Counted from the stretch's first letter, positions 33,810-43,652 are shown. The stretch: DNA of 64,000 bases from an uncultured Acetatifactor sp. (GCA_947630715.1 CANRIP010000002.1:1-64000), one strand, 5' to 3'. The notes: generated by a model from the sequence alone, not told the origin. Numbers and translations are program-made.

Positions 33810-35735
33810 ATGGGGAAAGGTATCGCTCTTGATGTTGCGGCGCTGATTGTGTTAGCGGTATTGCTGATATCGTGTATCTTGCGCAAAATGACGGCCAGTA
33901 AAGCAAACCGGATGTTTCTTCTGCTGATTTTGATGGTCGCCCTGTCTACGGTTTGTGATATTTTTTCGGTTGTGCTTGACAAAAATCAGGCTGTGGGTTC
34001 CCGTGCGCTTTATGCGGCCCATCTGGGATATCTGGCAACTCACTTCCTGACGGCTCCGCTTTACCTGCTCTTTTTTATCAGCTTGTTTGATACCTGGCAT
34101 AAACTGGAAAAGAATACCGTGATCAAGATTCTGATTTTCGCCCCTTCCCTTGTGATGCTGCTTGCCCTTGCTCTCAATTTCCGCACGGGGCTGATTTTTT
34201 CAGTGGACGGCGGTTATACCCGCGGGCCCTGGTTTGGGCTGCTGTATGTCTGCACCCTGTTCTACGTCCTGTTCGATGTCTTTTACATCGTCTGGTTTCA
34301 CAAATTGTTTTCCGTTGGAGATTTTCTGGCGATTGCCTCGGTGCTTGTCTTTGCCATCGGATCCATGGTGGTTCAGATGCTGGTGCCGGGAAATCTGGTG
34401 GAGATGTTCGGCGGCTCCGTCAGCCTGCTGATCCTGAGCGCTTTTATGCAGCGGCCGGAGGAATATGTGGACTCCTTTACGGGACTGATGAAACACAGCG
34501 CTTACGCCAGGGATATGAAACGCAATTACCTCAATGGCAAGCATGTGATCGTGATCATGCTCAATATCAGTAATTTTGCCTCCGTACAGGCCATGCTGGG
34601 ATTTGATTTCTCCATGGAGTTTTTAAAGATCGTGGCGGGAGAAATCCACGATATCAACAGGAAAACCCACGGACACGCGGATCTGTATTATCTGGATAAC
34701 GGCAGATTCCGTCTGGTCTTTTCGGGCGGCAGCAGAAAGAACGCGGAGAGGGTGGCGGAGGAATTGAACCACACGCTCAAGCAGCCCATGAATTTCAGAG
34801 GGATTGACATTACGCTGGCGCCTTTTTTGGTGATCTCCCAATGCCCGGAGGAAATGACGGATTTTAAGATGCTGATGTCGTTCGGCGCGGACTTTCATAA
34901 AAAGAACTATTATACGGGCCGTGTGATGCGGGCGGGGGAAATGTACGATAGAAATCAACTGGATATCCAGACCAATATTGACATGATTATTGAACGGGCG
35001 CTTGAAAATGACAGCTTTCAGGTGTATTATCAGCCGATCTATTCCGTGGCCCGCGGCAGATTCATTTCCGCGGAGGCGCTGATCCGGCTGTTTGATCCCC
35101 AGCACGGCTATATCTCCCCGGAGGAACTGATTTCCGCCGCGGAAAGGAGCGGAGCGATCCACAGGATCGGAGAGGTGGTCTTTGATAAGGTGTGCCAGTT
35201 TATCGCCGGCGAAGACTTTGCGAGACTGGGACTGGATTATGTGGAGGTGAACCTGTCGGTGGCGCAGATCATGGACAGCGATCTTCCGGATATTATTATT
35301 TCCACTGTCAACAAATATCAGATTCCGCCCAGCCGGATCAATCTGGAGATTACGGAGACAGCCGCCGCGTACACCCAGATGGTGATGATGGAAAACCTGG
35401 ACAAACTGACGAAGGCCGGGTTCAGTTTCTCGCTGGATGATTACGGCACCGGATATTCCAACATGAAACGGGTGATCCAGATGCCCTTAAAGCTGATTAA
35501 GCTGGACAAATCCTTTGTGGATGAGGGCAACAATCCCAAAATGTGGATTTTCCTGGAAAATACGGTCAGGATGTTGAGAGATATGAAGATGGAAATTGTG
35601 GTGGAGGGAGTGGAAACCCGGGAAATGCTGGAGGCGTTTTCCCATATGAAATGTGATTTTATTCAGGGATACTATTTTTCTGAACCGATACCGCAAAAGA
35701 ATTTCGTGGAGTTTATCGCCGGCGCCAACAAATAG
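33810..35735 (+). CDS. Membrane c-di-GMP phosphodiesterase with degenerate GGDEF and EAL domains
   Basis: A 641-aa protein. Seven hydrophobic segments span residues 1-215. A diguanylate-cyclase-like domain follows (about 225-375), with DNGRF in place of GGDEF, so no synthase activity is expected. The EAL domain (390-640) is complete: SAEALIRL near 421, NLEITE, DDYGTGYS, KLDKSF and VEGVET all carry their metal or catalytic residues. It should degrade c-di-GMP at the membrane and thus favour motility over attachment. The start is supported by GGAG eight bases upstream. Confidence 0.9.
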   Translation: MGKGIALDVAALIVLAVLLISCILRKMTASKANRMFLLLILMVALSTVCDIFSVVLDKNQAVGSRALYAAHLGYLATHFLTAPLYLLFFISLFDTWHKLEKNTVIKILIFAPSLVMLLALALNFRTGLIFSVDGGYTRGPWFGLLYVCTLFYVLFDVFYIVWFHKLFSVGDFLAIASVLVFAIGSMVVQMLVPGNLVEMFGGSVSLLILSAFMQRPEEYVDSFTGLMKHSAYARDMKRNYLNGKHVIVIMLNISNFASVQAMLGFDFSMEFLKIVAGEIHDINRKTHGHADLYYLDNGRFRLVFSGGSRKNAERVAEELNHTLKQPMNFRGIDITLAPFLVISQCPEEMTDFKMLMSFGADFHKKNYYTGRVMRAGEMYDRNQLDIQTNIDMIIERALENDSFQVYYQPIYSVARGRFISAEALIRLFDPQHGYISPEELISAAERSGAIHRIGEVVFDKVCQFIAGEDFARLGLDYVEVNLSVAQIMDSDLPDIIISTVNKYQIPPSRINLEITETAAAYTQMVMMENLDKLTKAGFSFSLDDYGTGYSNMKRVIQMPLKLIKLDKSFVDEGNNPKMWIFLENTVRMLRDMKMEIVVEGVETREMLEAFSHMKCDFIQGYYFSEPIPQKNFVEFIAGANK

Positions 35736-35825
35736 CCCAAGCGGCGCCTGACAGGCCGGCAGGGCAACGCCGGCCCTGGAAAGCCTGTATGAATTCCCGA
35801 AAAATATCAGGAGAGACTACTGGTC

Positions 35826-36761
35826 ATGAGTAAATTATCGATTGTGGTGCCTGTGTATTATAATGCCGATACGCTGGAACTTCTCTATGCGGATATGAAG
35901 GAGAAAATCCTGGACAGGCTTGGAGATTATGAAATCGTCTTTGTGGACGATGGCTCCGGAGACAATTCCTGGGAGGTTATGAACCGGATCCGCGGCAGGG
36001 ATGAAAGGGTGCGATGCGTCAAGCTTTCCAAAAACTATGGGGAACATGCCGCGCTGCTGGCAGGGTTTTCGGTCTGTACCGGGGACTGCGCCGTGACCAA
36101 GCAGGCGGATCTTCAGGAGGATTCCGCCATTATCCTGGAAATGTACGAGAGCTGGAAACGGGGCAATAAGGTTGTCCTGGCGGTGCGCAAGGAGAGAAAG
36201 GAAAACCGGGTCAAGGTATTTTTTGCCAATCTGTACTATGCTCTGGTGCGGAAAATGGTCAATAAAAATATGCCCGCCGGAGGCTGCGACTGTTACCTGA
36301 TAGACCGGAAGGTGATCGAGGTTCTGGAACGCCTGGATGAAAAGAATTCTTCGCTCACCCTTCAGGTGATGTGGGTGGGCTTTCAAACGGATATGATATA
36401 CTTTGTGCGCCAGGACAGAGAGATCGGCAAATCCCGATGGACGCTCTCCAAAAAAATAAAGCTGGCCGCCGATTCCATTTTCAGCTTTACCTATGCGCCG
36501 CTGCGGTTTATGATGGGACTGGGCATCGTGTTTGACATTGCGGCCCTGGTTCTGCTGATTTCCGTTTTGGTGGAAAAGTTTACGGTGGGAACCCCGATTC
36601 AGGGGTGGGCCTCCATCATGTGCGTGGTGCTGTTCGGTTTCGGAATGCTGATGTTGATGCTGGGTATTATAGGCGAATATATCTGGAGGGTTCTGGACGC
36701 CGCCAGAAACCGTCCGCTGTATATAATCGATGAGGTGAAAGACAGGGATTCGGAAGTATGA
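35826..36761 (+). CDS. GT2 polyprenyl-phosphate glycosyltransferase (GtrB/DPM1-like)
   Basis: A 311-aa family 2 glycosyltransferase with two C-terminal membrane helices (about residues 232-255 and 265-290), the architecture of enzymes that load a sugar on undecaprenyl phosphate. Motifs: SIVVPVYYNADTLE, VDDGSGDNSW, KQADLQED (metal-binding) and GGCDCYLIDR. The next gene overlaps by four bases (ATGA). A GC-rich hairpin (35752-35775) lies upstream. Confidence 0.87.
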   Translation: MSKLSIVVPVYYNADTLELLYADMKEKILDRLGDYEIVFVDDGSGDNSWEVMNRIRGRDERVRCVKLSKNYGEHAALLAGFSVCTGDCAVTKQADLQEDSAIILEMYESWKRGNKVVLAVRKERKENRVKVFFANLYYALVRKMVNKNMPAGGCDCYLIDRKVIEVLERLDEKNSSLTLQVMWVGFQTDMIYFVRQDREIGKSRWTLSKKIKLAADSIFSFTYAPLRFMMGLGIVFDIAALVLLISVLVEKFTVGTPIQGWASIMCVVLFGFGMLMLMLGIIGEYIWRVLDAARNRPLYIIDEVKDRDSEV

Positions 36762-38428
36762 CGGCTTTTTGGGAAAAACACAAACGGATAGGGATGCGGC
36801 TGCTCTGGGCGGCTGTGATCCTGGCGAGTATCAAGAGTATTTTTACGGATACCGGTTTTGACAACGCCTATACGGTGGCCATGTCCTACCGGCATTTAAA
36901 CGGCGACGGCATGTTCGCTCAGATGTGGGAGCCCCATCAGACATCGATTTTTTTTACGGATCTGTTTTTATGGCTCTACCATCTGGTGGTGCCTTCCTAT
37001 GCCGGGGTCATGTTTTATCTTCAGATTGTGGGGACTCTTTTTTTTGTGGGAATCGCGGTTTTGCTTTACCGGGCGTTTCGGGAGATAACCGGGGAGGTTC
37101 TATCTCAACTGGCGGCGATCTTTTTCCTGATGTTCCGGGCGAAACAGACGCCGTTTCCGGATTTTGCGAATCTTCAGATCGGGTTTTCGACGCTGCTGTT
37201 TCTGTGTCTGATCCGTTTCTTAAGCCGCCAGGATCGAAAGAGATATCTCTGCCTTGCGGCCCTGTGTCTCTGCCTGGAAATTCTGGCGTATCCCTCCTGC
37301 CTGGCGGCATATATTCCGGCGGCGGTGATCCTTTTGGGAAAAACAAGGGAACGCTGGAAAAACCTGGGGATCTTTACAGGACTGTGCGCGCTGTTTGGCG
37401 GGATTTACGGGGGATATTTCCTGATCAGGACGGGGCCGGAAAAGCTGATCCGGAATTTGCGGGGGATTTTTTATTCGGATTCCCACAGCGAGGGCATCTA
37501 TGTCAGCATCCAGAACTATTTCAGCGGCATTCTGACGGCGCTTTTATGGATCGCGGCCTGTGCGGCCCTTTCCTGGATCCTGTGCCGGATTGGGAGAAAT
37601 ATCAGGAAAACCCAGGGAAACGGATTTACCGTTTTCGGGATGCTTTTGTTTGCCACGGAATTTGTTTTCCTGTTTTTACAGAAAAAAACCGGACTGGACT
37701 GGACATGCACCTTTTATATCCTGCCCGGACTGCTGATGGCGCTGGGCGCCGCCGGGTACAAGGATATGAACGAGCGGGAGAGGGCGGTATGGCTGACAGG
37801 TATTCTTCTCGCCGCATCTTCCCTGCTTGCCACGTTCCTGCTGACGGATCTGGGGCTGATCACCATGGTGCCCTATATGGCGCTGGGGGGCGTGGTGTCC
37901 TTCCTCCCTCTGAGGCATAAAGGGAAACAGGCGGAGCTGTTTTTGTTTCTGATCTGCGCGCTGGTGACCATGCACCGGGGGCTGGTGGTGTGGGGATATG
38001 CCAATAAAGGGGGCGTCACGATGGTACAGGATGTGGAAACCATTGTCCGCTCCGGCCCGTCCGCCGGCATTGTGTGCGATTATATGACATACTATCAGAT
38101 CACCTGTGACGCGGAAGACCACAGCCGGTTTGTGGCGCCGGAGGATTCCCTGCTGCTGGTGGGAGGCTGGATCATGGACTCCATGGAATTTTTGCTGACG
38201 GATGCGGATATCAGCAACCCTTCCACCATAGACACGCCCATTTACAATGAAACCTTGCAGGATTATCTGGAATATTATCCGGAAAAGACTCCCACTGTGG
38301 TGGCGGTCAGTTGTTTTTACGGCAACATGCAGGTGCCGGAGACGTCCTGGATCATGCAGTGGGTGAACGAGCATTACGAAACTGTGGGGGACGGACGGTA
38401 TTGGCGGTATTACCGGCGCAGACAGTGA
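36758..38428 (+). CDS. Multi-pass membrane protein of the glycan locus, likely a GT-C-type transferase
   Basis: A 556-aa protein with 11 or more membrane helices and a soluble C-terminal portion of about 120 residues. The first periplasmic loop has TDTGFDNAYTVAMSYRHLNGDGMF, in the place where GT-C enzymes carry acidic catalytic residues. The start overlaps the GT2 gene, so the two are coupled: one makes a lipid-linked sugar, the other may use it. No family name recognised with certainty. Confidence 0.7.
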   Translation: MTAFWEKHKRIGMRLLWAAVILASIKSIFTDTGFDNAYTVAMSYRHLNGDGMFAQMWEPHQTSIFFTDLFLWLYHLVVPSYAGVMFYLQIVGTLFFVGIAVLLYRAFREITGEVLSQLAAIFFLMFRAKQTPFPDFANLQIGFSTLLFLCLIRFLSRQDRKRYLCLAALCLCLEILAYPSCLAAYIPAAVILLGKTRERWKNLGIFTGLCALFGGIYGGYFLIRTGPEKLIRNLRGIFYSDSHSEGIYVSIQNYFSGILTALLWIAACAALSWILCRIGRNIRKTQGNGFTVFGMLLFATEFVFLFLQKKTGLDWTCTFYILPGLLMALGAAGYKDMNERERAVWLTGILLAASSLLATFLLTDLGLITMVPYMALGGVVSFLPLRHKGKQAELFLFLICALVTMHRGLVVWGYANKGGVTMVQDVETIVRSGPSAGIVCDYMTYYQITCDAEDHSRFVAPEDSLLLVGGWIMDSMEFLLTDADISNPSTIDTPIYNETLQDYLEYYPEKTPTVVAVSCFYGNMQVPETSWIMQWVNEHYETVGDGRYWRYYRRRQ

Positions 38429-38470
38429 GAAACACGGAAAACAGGAGAAAACAACCAAAGGGGGAGCCAT

Positions 38471-38896
38471 ATGCAGTTTCAGGGACCGCAGATGCTGGAA
38501 TTTCAGGAAAAGGGAGACGAAAGGGGACATTTGATTGTCTGTGAGGGAGGCCAGGACGTGCCGTTCGACATCAAGAGGATTTTTTACATTTACGGATCCG
38601 CTCCCGGGATCGCCAGAGGACAGCATGCAAACAGAGAGACGGAATTTGTCATTATCAACGTGGCCGGCTCCAGCAAGGTAAAGGTGGAGGACGGAAAGGG
38701 AAACGAGGCTGTCTTTACGTTAAACCGGCCCAGGACCGGGGTTTATATTCCCAGGATGATCTGGAAGGAAATGTACGATTTCAGCGAGAATTCCGTGCTG
38801 TTATGCCTTGCCTCGGAGCATTACAAGCCGGATGAGTACATTCGGAATTATGAAGATTTCCTGAGAATTGTCCGGGAAGGGGATTCGGAGGTGTAA
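38471..38896 (+). CDS. FdtA/QdtA-like sugar 3,4-ketoisomerase (cupin)
   Basis: A 141-aa cupin resembling dTDP-4-keto-6-deoxyhexose 3,4-ketoisomerases. The core RGQHANRETEFVIINVAGSSKVKVEDG and the later RPRTGVYIPRMIWKEMYDFS, VLLCLASEHY are characteristic. The usual RGxHAH motif reads RGQHAN, with Asn in place of the second His. The downstream aminotransferase makes a sugar 3-amination route likely (Fuc3N or Qui3N type). GGGGGAG six bases upstream marks the ATG. Confidence 0.82.
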   Translation: MQFQGPQMLEFQEKGDERGHLIVCEGGQDVPFDIKRIFYIYGSAPGIARGQHANRETEFVIINVAGSSKVKVEDGKGNEAVFTLNRPRTGVYIPRMIWKEMYDFSENSVLLCLASEHYKPDEYIRNYEDFLRIVREGDSEV

Positions 38897-38899
38897 GGG

Positions 38900-40015
38900 A
38901 TGGAGAAATATGCCCCCCAAGGCAGGAAGGTGATGGCCAACACTCTGGACAGGGGTTTTTTTATGTACCAGAAGGAGTTTGAGGATAAAGCGCTGGAGGT
39001 GCTGCGCTCCGGCTGGTACGTCCTCGGCCGGGAAGTAAGCTCCTTTGAGGAGGAGTTTGCGGAGTATGTGGGCGGAAAATACTGCGTAGGCCTGGCAAGC
39101 GGGCTGGACGCCTTGTGGATCGCGTTCCGCATTCTGGGGATAGGCGCCGGGGACGAAGTTCTGGTACAGGCGAACACCTATATTGCCTCCGTCATGGGGA
39201 TCACGATCAACGGCGCGGTTCCGGTTTTTGTGGAGCCGGACGAATATTATCAACTGGACGCCTCGGCGCTGGAGGAAAAAATCACGGACCGGACGAAGGC
39301 GATTCTGGTGGTGCATCTGTACGGACAGGCGTCCAACATGGATGAGATTATGAGAATTGCGGAAAAATATCATCTCCGGGTGGTGGAGGACTGCGCCCAG
39401 TCCCACGGGGCGAAATTCCGGGGACAGACCACCGGCACATTCGGTGATATCGGCTGTTTTTCCTTTTATCCCTCCAAAAATCTCGGCGCTTTTGGGGACG
39501 GGGGGGCAATTATTACAAACGATGAGGGGATCGCCAGGGAAGTCAGAATTTTCCGGAATTACGGCAGTGAAAAGCGCTACTATAATAAGGTGGTGGGAGC
39601 CAACTCTCGATTGGACGAGCTGCAGGCGGGCCTTCTCAGGGTGCGTCTCAGGCATATGGATGAGCTGGAAGCGCAGAAACGGGAGATCTGTGAGAAATAT
39701 TTAAGCCGGCTGGACGGCGGAAAGTTTCTTCTTCCCCAAATCCGGGGGGGCGCTACTCATATCTGGCACCAGTTTGTGATCCGGTCCGACAGGCGGGATG
39801 AGTTGATGGGTTATCTGGAGGAAAAGGGAATCGGCACCATTATTCATTATCCCATCCCGCCCCATTTGTCGGAGGCGTACCGTTTTCTGGGGTATGGGAA
39901 GGGCTCCTTCCCCGTCACGGAAAGGTATGCGGATACCGTTCTGTCCCTACCGTTGTTTTATGGGATGGAGGAGGAAGAACAGGACTATGTGATCCATTGG
40001 ATGAATCAGTTTTAG
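38900..40015 (+). CDS. DegT/DnrJ/EryC1-family sugar aminotransferase (FdtB/QdtB-like)
   Basis: A 371-aa PLP enzyme. The Schiff-base Lys is in SFYPSKNLGAFGDGGAI near 195; VEDCAQSHGAKF and NSRLDELQAG are the other family signatures. It should transaminate the 3-keto sugar made by the neighbouring ketoisomerase, giving a 3-amino-3,6-dideoxyhexose for the surface glycan. The start lies 4 bp after the isomerase stop, with GGAGG in the previous codons. No N-acetyltransferase (FdtC) is adjacent. Confidence 0.9.
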   Translation: MEKYAPQGRKVMANTLDRGFFMYQKEFEDKALEVLRSGWYVLGREVSSFEEEFAEYVGGKYCVGLASGLDALWIAFRILGIGAGDEVLVQANTYIASVMGITINGAVPVFVEPDEYYQLDASALEEKITDRTKAILVVHLYGQASNMDEIMRIAEKYHLRVVEDCAQSHGAKFRGQTTGTFGDIGCFSFYPSKNLGAFGDGGAIITNDEGIAREVRIFRNYGSEKRYYNKVVGANSRLDELQAGLLRVRLRHMDELEAQKREICEKYLSRLDGGKFLLPQIRGGATHIWHQFVIRSDRRDELMGYLEEKGIGTIIHYPIPPHLSEAYRFLGYGKGSFPVTERYADTVLSLPLFYGMEEEEQDYVIHWMNQF

Positions 40016-40034
40016 AGAGAACGGGACGGAAGAA

Positions 40035-40499
40035 ATGAAAAAGACGGAACAGGAGCAGAAAAAGGGAATCGGGCAGTTGCTTCAGTTTATCCGGTATTGT
40101 CTGGTAGGAGCAAGCAATACGGTGGTTTCCTATGTGCTGTACGCGGCGTTTATTTTCCTTCTCAGCGGCTTTCATTGGGAACAGGATTTTATCTTCGCCA
40201 ATATCACATCGTTTACGCTCAGTATTTTGTGGGCTTTTTACTGGAATCAAAAATATGTTTTCAAGGAGGAAGAAACCGGCAGCCGAAACAAACTGAAGGC
40301 TCTGGGGAAGTGTTTTCTCGCCTACGGCTTTACAGGTTATATTATGGAGAACCTGTTATCTTATCTGTGGATCCGCAGGCTGGGCCTTTCCCGATACCTG
40401 GCGCCGTTTCTGAATCTGCCTTTTACCGTTCCCGTCAATTTTTTATTAAACAAGCTTTGGGCGTTTAAAAGCGAGCCAAACCGCAAAAGAGAGGATTGA
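40035..40499 (+). CDS. GtrA-family membrane protein
   Basis: A 154-aa protein with four membrane helices (FIRYCLVGASNTVVSYVLYA, NITSFTLSILWAFYWNQKYVF among them), typical GtrA length. GtrA proteins are thought to flip polyprenyl-linked sugars across the membrane or help the GtrB glycosyltransferase. Here it lies in the same locus as a GtrB-like GT2 enzyme. The next gene starts at its stop codon. Confidence 0.87.
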   Translation: MKKTEQEQKKGIGQLLQFIRYCLVGASNTVVSYVLYAAFIFLLSGFHWEQDFIFANITSFTLSILWAFYWNQKYVFKEEETGSRNKLKALGKCFLAYGFTGYIMENLLSYLWIRRLGLSRYLAPFLNLPFTVPVNFLLNKLWAFKSEPNRKRED

Positions 40500-40501
40500 T
40501 C

Positions 40502-42199
40502 ATGAAAGAATTATGGAAAAAAAACAAGGCCCGTTATCTCATTACGGCCCTGCATATTCTTCTCACGTTTCTGTGGGCCGGCCTGGTGCTGAAAAATGTG
40601 GGAAATATCGCCATCGGAACCAAGGCGATGGACGAAACGATCAGCAGGGAGCTGGAGAACGTTATGGCCTATGTTTTTTCCGAACTGTTCGCCATCCTTT
40701 TTGTGGTTCTGTTCTGGAAACTGGTCTTTTACCTGGCGGCCCGCAGGAAAAAAACGGATGTGGTTTTTCTGGTTTTGTTCCTGGTGGGATCGGTGGTGCT
40801 GCTGCTTGCCTGGCCCGGTATTTTCACCCAATCCATTGACAACCTGATCACTTATTCCAGCGCGGTTCGGCTGACGCCGGATTACTGGCACAACGCCTAT
40901 TCCAGCTTTGTCTATGCCGGTTGTCTGCTGTTTTTCCCGGCGGACTTTATGATTACCGTCATCCAATGGGGATTTTTTGTGTTCCTGGTGGCCTACTATT
41001 ATGAAAGGATTCAGCGGGTGGCGCCGAAATGCCGGTTTCTGGCTTTTCTGATTTTTTTCCTGCCGAATACCCTGTTGGTGATCAAGGACAGCTATCGCAT
41101 CTATCAATACGCCATTGCCATCCTGATTTATGCGGGGCTGGTGCTGTTTGACGTGATCGAGAAAAAGGAGAGGGGGCTGTGGCAGACCGTGGCCATAGCG
41201 GCGATGGGCGCGTTCCTTGCCATATGGAGAAGCGAGGGGATCCTTTTTTCCACCGCCCTATTCCTGGCTTACGTGCTCGGCGCGGGCAGCGCCTCCTGGA
41301 AGAAAAAGCTGCGGAATATCCTGCTTTTTGCGGCTTGTTTCATCCTTTTGTCCATTCCGCAGAAGGTGGGGGAAATCAAATATTACGGGCGGGACTATCA
41401 GATTGTGAATTCCTTTAAACCCTTAAGGGTTTTGCTGAACGACCCGCAGGCCTGTCTGGACTACGATACGGCCCAGGAGGATCTGGCCGCCATCGATCGG
41501 ATTCTGCCTCTTGGCATTATCAGGGAATACGGATTGGCCGGGTATCTGCGCTATAACTATAACGTCAGGGGAAACGCGGATATTAATCAGTCCCTGGCCG
41601 GGAGAGAAGAAAGCGCCGCTTATCTGTCGGCGTATTATCACATCCTGTTCCATAATCTGCCCAGCGTGGCCAAACAGGCATGGGACAATCTGTTTTACTC
41701 GACCATTGTGCGGCATGTGTTTTTCTGGCCGACAACGGTGCCGCCGGAGGAGCATATTGAGCTGGCGCCGTATGGGACGGAGCTATGGGATCAAAGTTCG
41801 GTCGATTTTAACTATAACGGCCACACGGCTTTGATTTCCGGCATCACCTCCAAGCTGCCGGTGACGGATTTCCTGGATCGGGTTCACTTAGGCTATTCAG
41901 CGGCTTTTTTACGGATCAACGGCTATTTGATTTTTTTCTTTGTAAGCTGCGCTTTCCACCTGTGTGTGTTTGTGCGGGGGCTGATCCGTCTGTTCCGGAA
42001 AAAGGATTGGGCCGCCGCCGGGTATGGGCTGGTCAGCGTTTCCATGCTGGTGGAGTACCTGGTGCTTCTGTTGGTGATGCCGGCCTCGTCCAACGTTTAT
42101 CTGCTGATATCCGATTACCTTTCCCTGGCGATCGCCTGCTGTCTGTTTGTGAGCCATTTTGCCCGGAAGACGCCCCATGGCGGCGAAACGGTTGCGTAA
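40502..42199 (+). CDS. Large multi-pass membrane protein (DUF6020-like), paralogue 1
   Basis: A 565-aa protein with about 12 membrane helices. The loop SIDNLITYSSAVRLTPDYWHNAYSSFVYAG holds acidic residues after the third helix, as in GT-C glycosyltransferases. A conserved segment KVGEIKYYGRDYQIVNSFKP and INQSLAGREESAAYLSAYYH is shared with the gene at 43649. The pair are clear paralogues. They may transfer sugars or act as polymerase/ligase on the lipid carrier, which is inference. AGAGAGG supports ATG 40502. Confidence 0.7.
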   Translation: MKELWKKNKARYLITALHILLTFLWAGLVLKNVGNIAIGTKAMDETISRELENVMAYVFSELFAILFVVLFWKLVFYLAARRKKTDVVFLVLFLVGSVVLLLAWPGIFTQSIDNLITYSSAVRLTPDYWHNAYSSFVYAGCLLFFPADFMITVIQWGFFVFLVAYYYERIQRVAPKCRFLAFLIFFLPNTLLVIKDSYRIYQYAIAILIYAGLVLFDVIEKKERGLWQTVAIAAMGAFLAIWRSEGILFSTALFLAYVLGAGSASWKKKLRNILLFAACFILLSIPQKVGEIKYYGRDYQIVNSFKPLRVLLNDPQACLDYDTAQEDLAAIDRILPLGIIREYGLAGYLRYNYNVRGNADINQSLAGREESAAYLSAYYHILFHNLPSVAKQAWDNLFYSTIVRHVFFWPTTVPPEEHIELAPYGTELWDQSSVDFNYNGHTALISGITSKLPVTDFLDRVHLGYSAAFLRINGYLIFFFVSCAFHLCVFVRGLIRLFRKKDWAAAGYGLVSVSMLVEYLVLLLVMPASSNVYLLISDYLSLAIACCLFVSHFARKTPHGGETVA

Positions 42200-42251
42200 T
42201 CACAGGATTTATGGTAATATCTTATGTATTTAGAACGGAGGCAACCAGAAG

Positions 42252-42938
42252 ATGACAGTGGGACTTTGTCTGCTTACCTGGAATGAACTGGAAGGCTGCA
42301 AGCATGATGTACCCCGGATTGACAGAAGCAGATTTGATCAGATTTACTGTATTGACGCCGGTAGCACGGATCACACCGTGGAATATCTTCAGGAGCAGGG
42401 GATTACGGTTTATCGTCAGAAGGAAAAAGGACTGAATCAGGCCTGTAAGGAGGGCGTGGATCACTGCGAATGCGACGCCATCGTGTTTTTTCACCCCAAG
42501 GGCACCATCCCGGTGGAGGATGCGTATCGGTTCCGGGCGTATTATGAACAGGGCTATGAATTTGTGGTAGGCAGCAGAATGCTGAAGGAAAGCCGCAACG
42601 AAGAAGACGGCAGATTGTTCAAACCCAGGAAATGGTTTGTGCTGGGGTTAGCGCTTGCGGCAAAGATCCTGTTTCAGAAAGAGGGCAACACGGTGTGGGA
42701 CAGTCTGCACGGATTTCGGGGCATGACGGTGGAAGCGTTCCGCAGATGCCGGATTTCGGACCGCAGCCCGTCGGTGGATATTGAGATGGTCTGCCGAAGC
42801 TACAAACTCAGGCTCAAACGCATTGAGTTCCCCACCACGGAATCCTCCAGAATTGCCGGAGGGACTCATTTTAAAGCGTTTTCCACAGGGAAAAAACTGA
42901 TCAAATACCTGTTCTGGGAAATCGGCAGAAAGGATTAA
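42252..42938 (+). CDS. GT2 family glycosyltransferase
   Basis: A 228-aa GT-A-fold enzyme: VGLCLLTWNELEG at the start, IDAGSTDHTVEYL (DxD-like region), VFFHPKGTIPVEDAYRF, FVVGSRML, and DSLHGFRGMT. It lacks membrane helices, so it acts on the cytoplasmic face. The acceptor and donor are unknown. It sits between the two large paralogous membrane protein genes. Confidence 0.85.
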   Translation: MTVGLCLLTWNELEGCKHDVPRIDRSRFDQIYCIDAGSTDHTVEYLQEQGITVYRQKEKGLNQACKEGVDHCECDAIVFFHPKGTIPVEDAYRFRAYYEQGYEFVVGSRMLKESRNEEDGRLFKPRKWFVLGLALAAKILFQKEGNTVWDSLHGFRGMTVEAFRRCRISDRSPSVDIEMVCRSYKLRLKRIEFPTTESSRIAGGTHFKAFSTGKKLIKYLFWEIGRKD

Positions 42939-42940
42939 AT

Positions 42941-43300
42941 ATGCTTGCATCTTTGAAGAAAAACAGGGTGGGGATTCTTTTCATGGTCTGCTCCAGTATC
43001 TGTGTCTGCCTGGGACAGTTGTTCTGGAAACTGTCAAAGGACCGTGGAGCGCTCTGGCTGATTCTGGGCTTTGGCCTGTACGGCATAGGGGCCCTTGCCA
43101 TGATCATCGGATATAAGTTTGGAAAGGTTTCCATTCTGCAGCCGATCCTGAGCCTGAATTACATTCTGAGTATTGTTTTGGGAGCCGTTGTACTGAACGA
43201 GACGATCACCTGGCAGAAGTGCCTGGGCGTCTTGATTATCTTTGCGGGGGTTGTGCTGATCGCAGGGGGAGACGAGGTGGAAAAGGATGCTGCCGTATAG
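42941..43300 (+). CDS. SMR/ArnE-like four-helix flippase subunit
   Basis: A 119-aa protein with four membrane helices and the SMR/EamA ending LNETITWQKCLGVLIIFAGVVLI. The first helix has GQLFWKLS and no membrane-embedded Glu of drug-exporting EmrE, which fits ArnE/ArnF-type undecaprenyl-phosphoaminosugar flippases. It overlaps the next homologous gene by 14 bp, so the two proteins probably form a heterodimer. An aminosugar made by the ketoisomerase and aminotransferase genes is a sensible cargo. Confidence 0.78.
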   Translation: MLASLKKNRVGILFMVCSSICVCLGQLFWKLSKDRGALWLILGFGLYGIGALAMIIGYKFGKVSILQPILSLNYILSIVLGAVVLNETITWQKCLGVLIIFAGVVLIAGGDEVEKDAAV

Positions 43301-43652
43301 TTTTCTCTTTCTCATGACGGTGATGGGCGCCGTGGCCAGCATGTTTTTAAAAACAGCGTCCGACTCCCTCAAGGGGGGATCGGCCGTGGAGACGGTCTGG
43401 AACCTGCTGAAATCAAAAAGCCTGTATGCGGGAGGCATTTTATACCTTCTGGCATCGATTCTGAATATTTATGTGCTGCGGTTTTTGGACTATTCCAGCG
43501 TTCTGCCGCTTTCCGCGTTTACCTATGTCTGGACCATGTTTCTGGCCAGAGCGCGGTTCGGCGAGAAACTGACCGGAAGGAAAATGGCGGGCGTACTGCT
43601 GGTGGTGCTGGGAGCGGCGCTGGTATCCGGCGGCCGCTGGGAGGGCGTATGA
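43287..43652 (+). CDS. SMR/ArnF-like flippase subunit, partner of the preceding gene
   Basis: A 121-aa four-helix protein: LFLMTVMGAVASMFLKTASDS, GGILYLLASILNIYVLRFLDYS, and the closing GEKLTGRKMAGVLLVVLGAALVSGG. It has no acidic residue in helix 1. Both ends overlap neighbours (14 bp upstream, 4 bp downstream), implying strict translational coupling in the operon. Confidence 0.78.
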   Translation: MLPYSFLFLMTVMGAVASMFLKTASDSLKGGSAVETVWNLLKSKSLYAGGILYLLASILNIYVLRFLDYSSVLPLSAFTYVWTMFLARARFGEKLTGRKMAGVLLVVLGAALVSGGRWEGV

